Shown here one piece after another: positions 7,887 to 15,944 of a stretch of 64,000 bases of DNA; the first letter of the stretch is position 1; every line of letters begins with the position of its first letter. The DNA comes from Endobacterium cereale. Its GTDB lineage: Bacteria; Pseudomonadota; Alphaproteobacteria; Rhizobiales; Rhizobiaceae. A program made the position numbers and the translations under genes. Under the pieces are notes generated by a model. That model saw nothing but the letters and a program-made list of their open reading frames with translations, ran no database searches and had not been told where the DNA came from. The stretch is from positions 496,001 through 560,000 of the forward strand of contig NZ_WIXI01000051.1 of the NCBI RefSeq assembly GCF_009617585.1. The letters run 5' to 3'.

Positions 7887-8936
7887 TTACTGAGCGCCCT
7901 GGATAGCCGAAAGCTGCCACTCGCCAGCCGTTTTGCGGACAAAGGTCCACAGTTCGACAGTTTCGCTGGGGGTGTTTTCATCACCCTGAACAACGGCACC
8001 GGTGTTGCGGTCACGCATGATGTCGATGCTGGAATAACGCATGGCAACGGTTGCGTATTCCTGGCCGTTTTCGCGCCATGCCTCGGACAGGTCACCCTGC
8101 AGAAGCTGGATATCGCGAACATCGTTCTTGACGCCGGCCGTGGCGTTTTCACCCATTTCTTCCGCCAGATAGGACATGGCTTCCGGCGTCGTCAGGCCAC
8201 GCAGCTTGGCATAGTCTTCCGCACCATAGGCACCCTGAACCTCCTGAAGCAGCTTTTCAAACTGGTTGAGGTCGCGGTCGGTGATACCGATCTCGTCGGT
8301 ATCGGAACCGGCCTTGCGCGGAGCAGCGTTGGCGTTGGCGGTTGCGGCACCAGCAGCACCGCCACCCATGGTCGGAATACGAAAGCCCGGCTGGCCACCA
8401 TTGTTGCCACCACCATTGCCGCCGCGCGGGCCTTCATGGGCGTTGCGCTGCGAACCATAGGCACCGGCAGGACCTGCCGGCTGCTGGCGACGTGCGAAGA
8501 AACGGAAGGCCAGCATGGCAAGACCGGCGATCAGAGCGATCTGCAGCAGCATGCCGAAGAAACCGGCCATGCCGCCAAACCCATTGCCCATCATCATGCC
8601 GAACAGGCCGCCAAGCGCGAGACCGCCAAGAAGACCACCGGCCATACCGCCGAACATGCCGGGACGGCGCTGCTGCTGGGCAGCCTGCGCGCCCATGCCG
8701 TTGGCAGGCGAGGCAGCGTTCTGCTGCGTGTTGGGGGTCATCGAACGGTTGATGCCGGTGGCGGAACCGGGAGCGGTATTGGTGGTGGCGGGCGCGGAAT
8801 AGGTGCGCGAACCACGGCTGCCAAAACTGCTGCCGCCGCGACGGGCTTCAGCAAAATCCACGGCCACCAGCGAGACCGCGAGGCCGAGCGCGGCCACTGC
8901 GAATACATGCTTGAACCGCTGAATTTTCGATAACAT
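7887..8936 (-). CDS. Tim44-like domain membrane protein
   Basis: 349 aa from ATG 8936, preceded by GAAGGAGAG. Layout: signal or anchor (residues 8-28, ending VDFAEA), a low-complexity Ser/Thr/Asn/Gln linker, a Gly/Met-rich double hydrophobic segment (MFGGMAGGLLGGLALGGLFG and following, about 95-140), a Gly/Asn linker, then a C-terminal Tim44-like domain (about 220-349: FEKLLQEVQGAYGAEDYAKL ... VELWTFVRKTAGEWQLSAIQ). This matches the bacterial Tim44/MBA1-domain family of inner-membrane proteins, role unclear. The longer open frame to 9050 lacks a matching ribosome-binding site. Confidence 0.9.
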   Translation of the reverse strand: MLSKIQRFKHVFAVAALGLAVSLVAVDFAEARRGGSSFGSRGSRTYSAPATTNTAPGSATGINRSMTPNTQQNAASPANGMGAQAAQQQRRPGMFGGMAGGLLGGLALGGLFGMMMGNGFGGMAGFFGMLLQIALIAGLAMLAFRFFARRQQPAGPAGAYGSQRNAHEGPRGGNGGGNNGGQPGFRIPTMGGGAAGAATANANAAPRKAGSDTDEIGITDRDLNQFEKLLQEVQGAYGAEDYAKLRGLTTPEAMSYLAEEMGENATAGVKNDVRDIQLLQGDLSEAWRENGQEYATVAMRYSSIDIMRDRNTGAVVQGDENTPSETVELWTFVRKTAGEWQLSAIQGAQ

Positions 8937-9276
8937 CAAACTCTCCTTCTGATCGCCCGATTGCGATCTGTCCCGCATCATATGGCGATGAACGCTCCAC
9001 AATTTTAGAGGCATCACCGCATTTTCCCGCATTCGTAGATAGTCAAGCAAACGAGAACCGCCAACTGAACTTCACTCACATGGATGTGATAAGGCAGCCG
9101 AACTATTTGATCGGGCGAGGAAATTTGGAAGACACGCCGCGTCATCCGCCTTGGTGAAATCCGGTGTGTTCGGCGCAAATACGGTAAAAGCCCCCTCTGC
9201 TGCGCCGCGAATGAGACATATTGCCGTGTTGTCGCAAACAGATAAAGGGATTGGCCCGCACGGACCATAAAAACAT

Positions 9277-10026
9277 ATGCACAGTGCAGATCTTGCCGTG
9301 GAAAATCGGCCATGGCCACGAAGGCTGATCAAGACGGGTTTCGACCTTGTCCGCGCCATCGCGGGAACACTGATTCTGGTCGGAGCCGGCTTCATGCTGA
9401 TCCGCTATTTCAACACCGCCAATCCAGAAATGCGGCTCGTGCTGCCATTTATCGCGCCGATGTTTCTGTGGACGATGGCCGCACTCTGCACCGGCGGAAA
9501 ACGCCCCGGCCTGTCGCTGGCGCCGGAACATATCTGGATACCCGTGAATGTCAGCGTGGTCATAACCATCATACTTTACGCCAATCTGGTGCCCATGCTT
9601 TACCTTGGTCCCGGCCTGATCATGTCGGTGCTTTTCTCAACCGTGCTCGCCTTATGCGTCACCACCCGTCGGCCGCAGCATGCGCAACTGCTGCTACGCC
9701 CCGTGCTTGCCGGTCTCGGCATCATGGGCGTTGCTTGGCTGGCTGTAAGCATTGTCCTTCCCGCCGCCATCCGTCAGAACATCGCGGAACTCGCCGGCAA
9801 CAAGCCTTACACACTTTATGTCCCCGATCCGAACAACCGGCGCATCACGCACGAGCTGGTCGCAGGACCTGATTTCTGGACATTTCAATCAATGTTGTCG
9901 GACGAACGCATTCTGCATTGCCATATGCATCTCGTCGTCGGTGACCAACCCTTCTATGGCAAGCATTATCACTGGTCCTTCTTCGACGGATTTCGTTTCG
10001 TGGAGAATGGCGAGGGCAAGTGCTGA
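9277..10026 (+). CDS. Four-helix membrane protein, first of a tandem pair
   Basis: 249 aa with hydrophobic segments near residues 22-42, 55-70, 85-105, 107-125 and 145-165, then a C-terminal soluble domain (ELAGNKPYTLYVPD, FWTFQSML, YHWSFFDGFRFVENGEGKC). The following gene encodes a protein that aligns from the first residue (N-terminal pattern ..D.A..NR) to the Cys-terminated tail, so the two arose by tandem duplication. No known family is recognised. The gene ends 32 nt before the ATG of its partner; an alternative partner GTG start would overlap it. Confidence 0.8.
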   Translation: MHSADLAVENRPWPRRLIKTGFDLVRAIAGTLILVGAGFMLIRYFNTANPEMRLVLPFIAPMFLWTMAALCTGGKRPGLSLAPEHIWIPVNVSVVITIILYANLVPMLYLGPGLIMSVLFSTVLALCVTTRRPQHAQLLLRPVLAGLGIMGVAWLAVSIVLPAAIRQNIAELAGNKPYTLYVPDPNNRRITHELVAGPDFWTFQSMLSDERILHCHMHLVVGDQPFYGKHYHWSFFDGFRFVENGEGKC

Positions 10027-10058
10027 ACGCATTGCTCAGAGGCGAGAACGAGAGAAAC

Positions 10059-10850
10059 ATGCAGCCACTTGATTTTGCCGACAAGAACCGTGCCTTCGCC
10101 ACAACTATACTCAAGGCGACGTTCGGCATGGCCATGGCGTGGATTGGCGCCTTCGTTTCGCTGGGCTTCATTCTGGTGGTCGTTTACAATTTCACGCCCG
10201 AGCAACCAAGCTCCCTCATCATGGCCGTCTGGCTATTGCCCATGCTGGTTTGGGCGTTGGCGGCAATGCGTGCCGGCGGGACCTTAGCCGGATTGTCGCT
10301 GGCCCCGTCACTGGTCTGGAAACCGATGCTGTTGAGCATCGTCGCAGGTGGGCTGGTTCTCATCATTGTGCTCACCTTCATAAGCACGTCCCAAGACCCC
10401 GTGCTCGGATTTACCGCGCTGATCGTCGTCAGCGTCGGACTGACGGCGATGCCGACACTTGTCGTCACCCTCTTCGTCGCCACCAACAATCGTCAGCGGA
10501 TGCGGCTGCAATTCGGCCTCACACTGGCCGGCATCGTCGCCACGGCGATATGCTGGCTTGCGATCAGCATCGCTCTTCCCATTGCGATGCGTAAGAATAT
10601 CACCGAGCTTGCCGGTGACCAGCCGTACAAATTGTACGTGGCCGGTCAGAAGAACAAATTTCAGTACCGGGAACTGAAAACCCTGCCCGGCTTATGGACG
10701 TTTCAATCAATCTTTTCCGCGGATCGCACATTTCGCGCTCACATGTGCCTTTATGTCGGCGTCGAAGGCGGTCCGCGAAAAGGTTATCACTGGTCGTTCT
10801 TTTCAGGATTTCGCTTTCTGAGAAATCCGAAAAACGCCGTCTGGTGCTGA
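10059..10850 (+). CDS. Four-helix membrane protein, second of a tandem pair
   Basis: 263 aa. The ATG at 10059 (MQPLDFADKNRAF) was preferred over the GTG at 10020 because it aligns with the first residue of the upstream paralogue (MHSADLAVENRPW). It has similar membrane segments and a C-terminal soluble domain sharing ELAG..PY.LYV, WTFQS, YHWSFF.GFRF and a final Cys with its partner. Function unknown. It converges on the TetR gene with a gap of three bases. Confidence 0.8.
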   Translation: MQPLDFADKNRAFATTILKATFGMAMAWIGAFVSLGFILVVVYNFTPEQPSSLIMAVWLLPMLVWALAAMRAGGTLAGLSLAPSLVWKPMLLSIVAGGLVLIIVLTFISTSQDPVLGFTALIVVSVGLTAMPTLVVTLFVATNNRQRMRLQFGLTLAGIVATAICWLAISIALPIAMRKNITELAGDQPYKLYVAGQKNKFQYRELKTLPGLWTFQSIFSADRTFRAHMCLYVGVEGGPRKGYHWSFFSGFRFLRNPKNAVWC

Positions 10851-10853
10851 CGC

Positions 10854-11441
10854 CTAGCGCACACCCGGAAATGCCGAAAGCGCCTGTTCCGCCACGGCCC
10901 GCAATGTTTCAGGGCTGAAACCCGCCTTGGCCTGCACCGCCATGCCGTGGAGAATGGCCAGCACGAATTTCGCGAGCGTGTCGGGGTTTGCCGTCGGCAG
11001 CAGGTCGCCTTCCACCTTTGCCCGCTCGAAACGCGCAAGCAACATCGCCTCGCCTTCCGCCCGCGCCTCGATCAAAGCCAGCCGCACCGGTTCCGCCTCG
11101 TCCGATCCGGCCAGAATGCCGTTGATTCCGAGACAGCCGGTATGTTCGGGATATCGGGTATTGAGATCGATGGCGTTGAACAGGATATGCGCCGCGACCT
11201 CGCGCGCCGTCGGCAGTTGCAGCGCAACCGGAATGTAATCGAGATGGCGCTCGTAATAACGCGTCAGCACCTTCTTGAAGAGCGCTTCCTTGTTGCCGAA
11301 GGCAGAATAGAGCGCCGGCCGTTCCACCCCCGCAGCCTGCGTCAGGTCGGCATAGGATGCGCCTTCATACCCCTTGCGCCAGAACACGCACATGGCGGCG
11401 TCCAGCGCCTTCTCCACATCGAACTCGCGATGGCGTCCCAT
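10854..11441 (-). CDS. TetR/AcrR family transcriptional regulator
   Basis: 195 aa from ATG 11441 (MGRHREFDVEKALDAAMCVF); an ATG at 11459 is also possible. The N-terminal helix-turn-helix (about residues 8-55: FWRKGYEGASYADLTQAAGV, LYSAFGNKEALF) is typical of TetR proteins, followed by a helical ligand-binding domain with a TetR C-terminal pattern (YPEHTGCLGINGILAG; FVLAILHGMAVQAKAG). It is divergent from a short-chain dehydrogenase, and the gap holds a 42-bp near-perfect palindrome, so it very probably represses itself and the dehydrogenase. The inducer is unknown. Confidence 0.93.
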   Translation of the reverse strand: MGRHREFDVEKALDAAMCVFWRKGYEGASYADLTQAAGVERPALYSAFGNKEALFKKVLTRYYERHLDYIPVALQLPTAREVAAHILFNAIDLNTRYPEHTGCLGINGILAGSDEAEPVRLALIEARAEGEAMLLARFERAKVEGDLLPTANPDTLAKFVLAILHGMAVQAKAGFSPETLRAVAEQALSAFPGVR

Positions 11442-11499
11442 CAGTTCATACCCATCCATTTCATAACGACCATTATTAAAACGCTTGACCGTCTCTGTC

Positions 11500-11541
11500 A
11501 AATTTCATACCGATCATTACGTAACGATCGTTATGAAATTT
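11500..11541. promoter_or_regulatory. 42-bp palindrome, probable TetR operator
   Basis: Left arm 11500-11519 (AAATTTCATACCGATCATTA) and right arm 11522-11541 match in 18 of 20 positions as reverse complements around a central CG. A further half-site-like TTTCATAACGA lies at about 11459-11469, nearer the regulator gene. The palindrome is between the divergent TetR regulator and the SDR gene and could occlude both promoters. Binding is inferred. Confidence 0.75.
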
Positions 11542-11582
11542 AATCATGGGCGATGACCCGCTCGAAACGAGAAGGAACGGAC

Positions 11583-12344
11583 ATGTCGAATTCATTAAAG
11601 GGCAAGGTGGCGCTGGTGACCGGCGGATCACGCGGCCTCGGGGCGGTGATTGCGCAAACGCTGGCCGATCTCGGCGCCGATGTCACCATCACTTATGTCG
11701 CCTCGGCGGAAAAGGCCGAGGCGGTCGTGGAAAAGCTGAAGGCGAAGGGCATCAGAGCGCTGGCGATCCAGAGCGATCAGGCCGATATGACGGCAGCAAA
11801 GCCGTTGATCGAAAAGGTGATCGCGCATTTCGGCAAGCTCGATATCCTCGTCAACAATGCCGCCGTGGTGGCAAAAGGCCAGACGGTCGATGACCCGGAC
11901 CTCGACACGGTCGCACTCGACCGTCAGTGGCAGATCAACCTGATGGGGCCGATTGCCACCACCCGTGCAGCCGCACCGGTTCTGTCCGATGGCGGCCGCA
12001 TCATCTTCATCGGCTCGCTGAACGGCACGCATGCCCTCATTCCCGGCGTGGCGGATTATGCCGGCACCAAGGCCGCCATCAACGGTTATGCACGCGGCCT
12101 CGCCCGCGATCTCGGCCGCCGCAACATCACCGTCAACGTGGTACAGCCGGGCGCCATGCCGACCGACATGATGGTGGAAGCACTCGGCAGCACGACGGCA
12201 CCGGACGCGTTTCTCGACATGCACGCCATCCGCCGCATCGCCACGCTCGAAGAGGTTTCCGCATTCGTCGGCTTTCTGGCCGGGCCGAATGCTGGTTACA
12301 TGTCGGGCGGCGTGATCGATATGGCGGGTGGCGTCGCCAGCTGA
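11583..12344 (+). CDS. Short-chain dehydrogenase/reductase (SDR)
   Basis: 253 aa from ATG 11583, with GAGAAGGAAC upstream. It has the classical SDR signatures: the NAD(P)-binding TGGSRGLG near residue 13, the structural NNAA near 90, the catalytic Ser in IIFIGSLNG, and YAGTK as the YxxxK catalytic pair near 155. VVQPGAMPTDM follows, and the protein ends with SGGVIDMAGG, usual for the fabG-like classical group. The substrate is unknown. It is transcribed divergently from the TetR gene and is the likely regulated target, perhaps for detoxification of a carbonyl compound. Confidence 0.93.
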   Translation: MSNSLKGKVALVTGGSRGLGAVIAQTLADLGADVTITYVASAEKAEAVVEKLKAKGIRALAIQSDQADMTAAKPLIEKVIAHFGKLDILVNNAAVVAKGQTVDDPDLDTVALDRQWQINLMGPIATTRAAAPVLSDGGRIIFIGSLNGTHALIPGVADYAGTKAAINGYARGLARDLGRRNITVNVVQPGAMPTDMMVEALGSTTAPDAFLDMHAIRRIATLEEVSAFVGFLAGPNAGYMSGGVIDMAGGVAS

Positions 12345-12366
12345 TCGATCCTCGTCGGGTCAGAAG

Positions 12367-12396
12367 ACGGTCCCGGCACATATGCGCCGGGACCGT
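12367..12396. terminator. Hairpin between convergent genes
   Basis: An 11-bp perfect stem (ACGGTCCCGGC and its complement) with an 8-nt loop lies between the SDR gene and the convergent DUF2807 gene. It can form on either strand. No clear T-run follows, so its role as an intrinsic terminator is probable but not certain. Confidence 0.5.
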
Positions 12397-12411
12397 GAGA
12401 CAGCACAAAAA

Positions 12412-13119
12412 TCAACGCGTCTGCGATATGTTGCCACTGCCCTTGACCACGGAACGCCGCATCACCGCAGGCCCGATAACTTCGACATCACCGCTGCCGG
12501 CAATAAAGACGTCGGCCTCCGCCTGCGCCATCAAATTGGCATCGCCGCTGCCGTGCACTTCCACCTGCACCAATTGCGCCACCAGCTTTTCGAACGACAC
12601 ATTGCCCGAGCCGGCAATGGTGACATCCACCACGTCTGCCTTCCCTGTGGCCGTGGCGCTGCCGCTACCCTTCATGACCATATCCAGCCGAGGCTGATCG
12701 ACCTGCGACAGCACAAGATCACCGCTTCCATGCACTTCCCAGCGTGCAACAGAGGGGCCTGATAGCCGCACATCGACCCGCGGCGAAAACCAGCCTGGGT
12801 CGCAATCGAGGCTCAACTCGCCGCCATCGATACGGATATGATCGAGCACGGCAGCATCACCGCTGATGATGGCCTGCGGCTCGCCACCGGGCTGAAAATG
12901 CACCGATGCCGGCATACGGATGATAAAGCTCTCCGCCGATGTCAGCGGCAGCGTGACCCGGTCGCGGCCGGATGCATTCTGCCCGCAGGTGGATTTGTCG
13001 GCTATCCACAGCCGCGCCGCGTCGTGCCAGTTCGAGCCTGCCAGCGCGAACCCCAAGGACAGGAATGCGGCGGCGCCAACCAATCCTGCAGTCGCTACCA
13101 ATGCCAGTTTGCGTGTCAT
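12412..13119 (-). CDS. Exported DUF2807 (GIN-domain) beta-helix protein
   Basis: 235 aa. An N-terminal signal or anchor (LALVATAGLVGAAAFLSLGF) precedes a repetitive beta-strand domain in which GSGD/GSGN/GSGS turns recur (HGSGDLVL, KGSGSATA, AGSGNVSF, HGSGDANL, AGSGDVEV, KGSGNISQ) about every 20 residues. This is the head/GIN fold of DUF2807 proteins. The family is often encoded with PadR regulators and DUF1700 membrane proteins, exactly as here, and the three genes form one operon. Its role is unknown; envelope stress sensing or adhesion is a guess. Confidence 0.88.
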   Translation of the reverse strand: MTRKLALVATAGLVGAAAFLSLGFALAGSNWHDAARLWIADKSTCGQNASGRDRVTLPLTSAESFIIRMPASVHFQPGGEPQAIISGDAAVLDHIRIDGGELSLDCDPGWFSPRVDVRLSGPSVARWEVHGSGDLVLSQVDQPRLDMVMKGSGSATATGKADVVDVTIAGSGNVSFEKLVAQLVQVEVHGSGDANLMAQAEADVFIAGSGDVEVIGPAVMRRSVVKGSGNISQTR

Positions 13120-13163
13120 GCCTCAATCTCCAGAGACAATTTGAATTGTTGATGGTGGACGTC

Positions 13164-13736
13164 TCAGATTTCCCGGCGATCCTGCTGCAAAACGCGAAAA
13201 TGCAGCCGCGCATAATGGCCAAATATGCGGATACCCGCGCCCATGCCAATTAACAGCAATGCACCACCACCGATGAGGCATGAGACCAGACCTGCGCCGA
13301 TGAACAGGCTCGCCAGCACATCCATGAACGCCATCCCGGGCGGCAAAAGCAGCGCCGTCACCATGATTTTCAATCCGGCAGCACCAAGTGCCAAAAGAAC
13401 GATGGCAAGTGCCGTTGCGATGATGACGACGATCAGGAGAAGCGGCAGCAGGAAAAACAGATCGACAATGGCAAGTCCGGAAAGCGCCATCAGCGCGGCA
13501 AACAGATTGGTCAGGCTCCAATGCTGCTCAAAGCGCCGCAAGCCTCTTTCCGCCCGGATTTCCCGCGCGATCCGATCAGGATTGCCGAGCGCCGCCGCCA
13601 CTTCTGCCTCGCTGCGGCCATCCATGCTGGATTCGGAAAAATGCGCCGCATAATCGGCGACGATCTCCTCGACCTCATCCTTCGAAAGCCCATTCAGTCC
13701 ACGCCGCAAACGGCGCAAAAAATCACCCCTGCTCAT
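13164..13736 (-). CDS. DUF1700 (HAAS-type) membrane protein
   Basis: 190 aa. The N-terminal helical domain (about 1-60: FLRRLRRGLNGLSKDEVEEI, then YAAHFSES) with GNPDRIAREIRAE is the HAAS signature. Three or four hydrophobic segments follow (about 75-165), two of them very Leu/Ile/Val-rich. Its ATG overlaps the stop of the PadR gene by 4 nt (ATGA), indicating translational coupling. PadR-DUF1700 pairs are widespread and the regulator usually controls the membrane protein. The molecular role is unknown. Confidence 0.88.
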   Translation of the reverse strand: MSRGDFLRRLRRGLNGLSKDEVEEIVADYAAHFSESSMDGRSEAEVAAALGNPDRIAREIRAERGLRRFEQHWSLTNLFAALMALSGLAIVDLFFLLPLLLIVVIIATALAIVLLALGAAGLKIMVTALLLPPGMAFMDVLASLFIGAGLVSCLIGGGALLLIGMGAGIRIFGHYARLHFRVLQQDRREI

Positions 13737-14056
13737 GTCAGATCCTCAAGAAGCGTGTCGACTGCACCAGAAAAAGCGCGCCAGTCCCGGCGATGCGTTT
13801 CGAAAACCGCCTGCCCGAGTGCGGTCAGTCTGTAATATTTACGCGGCGGCCCGCTGCTGGATTCTTCGAGGCGGGTGACGACCAGACCGTCAGTCTGCAT
13901 GCGGCGCATCAGCGGGTAAATCGTGCCCTCACCCATGCCCACCGCGTTCACGAGCGTGCTGGCGATTTCATAACCGTAACTCTCTCCCCGCGACAGGACG
14001 GCCAGCACACACAGGTCGAGAACACCTTTTCGCAGCTGGACATGAAGTGAATCCAA
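13733..14056 (-). CDS. PadR family transcriptional regulator
   Basis: 107 aa if started at TTG 14056, which has GAGAGG 8 nt upstream and gives the normal family N-terminus (LDSLHVQLRKGVLDLCVLAV). The open frame continues to a GTG at 14092, which lies in the promoter dyad and was rejected. The winged-helix domain shows SYGYEIAS, EGTIYPLMRRMQTDGLV and GPPRKYYRLTALG. PadR proteins are dimeric repressors. It is the first gene of the PadR-DUF1700-DUF2807 operon and probably autoregulated through the dyad at 14080-14092. Confidence 0.9.
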   Translation of the reverse strand: MDSLHVQLRKGVLDLCVLAVLSRGESYGYEIASTLVNAVGMGEGTIYPLMRRMQTDGLVVTRLEESSSGPPRKYYRLTALGQAVFETHRRDWRAFSGAVDTLLEDLT

Positions 14057-14079
14057 GTTCGCAACCTCTCGCTTAAATT

Positions 14080-14092
14080 GTGTATATAACAC
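14080..14092. promoter_or_regulatory. GTGT-N5-ACAC dyad upstream of the PadR gene
   Basis: The sequence GTGTATATAACAC is a short dyad (GTGT-N5-ACAC) with an AT-rich centre that could include a -10 element. It lies about 25-35 nt upstream of the TTG start, where a PadR autorepressor would bind. Position is the main support. Confidence 0.4.
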
Positions 14093-14190
14093 GGTATCAT
14101 GTTATGCAAGGTAGCCGGGTGAATTTTCAAGGCCCACACCCGTGGCGGGAATTCACCCAGACAGGAAATGCAGAGATGCATTGTCAAAAA

Positions 14191-14226
14191 CGAAAAAAGG
14201 CCCGGTGCAAATGCACCGGGCCTTTC
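14191..14226 (-). terminator. Rho-independent terminator of serA
   Basis: A GC-rich stem (AGGCCCGGTGC and complement) with a 4-nt AAAT loop is followed on the minus strand by six T. It lies about 45 nt beyond the serA stop. The opposite side also has a partial T-run, so it may act for both strands. Confidence 0.85.
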
Positions 14227-14272
14227 TTTTGTCGCCCCTCAGAGGTTCTTGCTTTTATTCGTGAGAGGTCAA

Positions 14273-15868
14273 TTATTCGACGTTGAATACCAGCGGGCGG
14301 GCCTGCTTGATCGCCGCATTAGCGGTCAGCTTGTCGAGGACGGCCTGCGAAACCGGCGCGTCGACATAAAGAAGCGCGATGGCATCGCCGCCGCCGACTT
14401 CGCGGCCAAGCTGGAAGTTGGCGATGTTGACGCCAGCATCACCCAGTGTAGTACCCATGAAGCCGATCATGCCGGGCACGTCGGTGTTGGAGATGTAGAC
14501 CATGTTGGCGCCGACATCGGCGTCCATGTTGATGCCCTTGATCTGGATGAAGCGCGGCTTGCCATCGGAGAAGACGGTGCCGGCAACCGAGCGGGTCTGC
14601 TTGTCGGTCTTGACCGTGAGCTTGATATATCCGTCGTAAACGCCTGTTTTATCACGCTTTACCTCGGAAAGAACGATGCCCTTTTCCTTGATCATGATCG
14701 GTGCCGAGACCATGTTGACGTCGGCCACCTGATTGCGGATCAGGCCGGCGAGAAGAGCAGAGGTCAGAGCACGCGTGTTCATGGTCGCGGTCTGGCCGTC
14801 GAACAGGATCTCGATTTCCTTGATCGGATCATCCGAAACCTGACCGACGAATGCGCCGAGAACGTCTGCAAGGCGAATGAACGGCTTCAGGATCGGCGCT
14901 TCTTCGGCGGTGATCGACGGCATGTTGATGGCGTTGGAGACGGCACCCTTGACGAGGTAGTCCGACATCTGTTCGGCGACCTGCAGGGCGACGTTTTCCT
15001 GGGCTTCCGTGGTCGATGCACCGAGATGCGGCGTGCAGACGACGTTGGGCAGGCCAAACAGCGGGCTTTCCGTGGCTGGTTCGACTTCAAAGACGTCGAA
15101 ACCGGCACCGGCGACATGGCCGGACTTGATGGCTTCGGCAAGCGCTGCCTCATCGACCAGACCGCCACGGGCGCAGTTGACGATACGAACGCCGGGCTTG
15201 GTCTTGGCGAGATTTTCAGCGCCGAGAATGCCGCGGGTCTTGTCGGTCATCGGTACATGCAGAGTGATGAAATCGGCGCGCGGCAGCAGTTCTTCCAGCT
15301 CGACCTTTTCGACGCCCATTTCCTGTGCGCGTTCAACCGACAGGAAGGGATCGTAGGCGATGACATGCATACCGAGGCCAATGGCCTTCTTGCAGACGAT
15401 GCCGCCGATATTGCCGGCACCGATGACGCCGAGCGTCTTGCCGGTGATTTCGACACCCATGAATTTCGACTTTTCCCACTTGCCGGCCTGCGTCGAGGCA
15501 TCGGCTGCCGGAAGCTGGCGGGCAACGGCAAACATCAGCGCGATGGCGTGTTCCGCCGTCGTGATCGAGTTGCCGAACGGGGTGTTCATGACGATGATAC
15601 CGCGCTTCGACGCAGCCGGGATATCAACGTTGTCGACGCCGATACCGGCGCGTCCGATGACCTTGAGGTTGGTCGCGGCGGCGATCAGCTTTTCCGTCGC
15701 CTTGGTGGCCGAGCGGATGGCGAGACCATCGTAATTGCCGATGATTTCGGCCAGCTTGTCCTTGTCCTTGCCGAGTTTCGGCTGGAAATCCACTTCAACG
15801 CCGCGATCGCGGAAAATCTGGACGGCGGTTTCCGACAGTTCGTCGGACACGAGTACGCGAGGTGCCAT
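14273..15868 (-). CDS. serA: D-3-phosphoglycerate dehydrogenase
   Basis: 531 aa, the long form of the enzyme that oxidises 3-phosphoglycerate to 3-phosphohydroxypyruvate, the first step of serine synthesis. The N-terminal catalytic and Rossmann regions are present: GLAIRSATKATEKLI, VIGRAGIGVDNVDIPAA, NAD-binding LGVIGAGNIGG, NCARGG and the catalytic His in CTPHLGASTTEAQ (about residue 280). The middle intervening domain and a C-terminal ACT domain (NTDVPGMIGFMGTTLGDAGV, about 460-531) follow. It lies directly downstream of serC, with a hairpin in the 76-nt gap. Serine feedback through the ACT domain is usual in the family. Confidence 0.97.
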   Translation of the reverse strand: MAPRVLVSDELSETAVQIFRDRGVEVDFQPKLGKDKDKLAEIIGNYDGLAIRSATKATEKLIAAATNLKVIGRAGIGVDNVDIPAASKRGIIVMNTPFGNSITTAEHAIALMFAVARQLPAADASTQAGKWEKSKFMGVEITGKTLGVIGAGNIGGIVCKKAIGLGMHVIAYDPFLSVERAQEMGVEKVELEELLPRADFITLHVPMTDKTRGILGAENLAKTKPGVRIVNCARGGLVDEAALAEAIKSGHVAGAGFDVFEVEPATESPLFGLPNVVCTPHLGASTTEAQENVALQVAEQMSDYLVKGAVSNAINMPSITAEEAPILKPFIRLADVLGAFVGQVSDDPIKEIEILFDGQTATMNTRALTSALLAGLIRNQVADVNMVSAPIMIKEKGIVLSEVKRDKTGVYDGYIKLTVKTDKQTRSVAGTVFSDGKPRFIQIKGINMDADVGANMVYISNTDVPGMIGFMGTTLGDAGVNIANFQLGREVGGGDAIALLYVDAPVSQAVLDKLTANAAIKQARPLVFNVE

Positions 15869-15912
15869 GTTTGGGCTCCTTAAAAGGGGTTCAATGCTGA
15901 ATGCGTATGAGG

Positions 15913-15935
15913 CGGTGCCGCATCAGGCGGCACCG
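15913..15935. other. Hairpin in the serC-serA spacer
   Basis: Nine-base arms (CGGTGCCGC and complement) enclose a 5-nt loop just after the serC stop. No T-run follows on the minus strand, so it is more likely an mRNA-stability or partial-attenuation structure than a full terminator. Confidence 0.45.
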
Positions 15936-15944
15936 GAAATCAAA

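Noticed and set aside
14168..15883. 571-aa plus-strand frame opposite serA
   Set aside because: Length arises from the G+C-rich codon bias of serA; His/Asp-rich composition and no motif.
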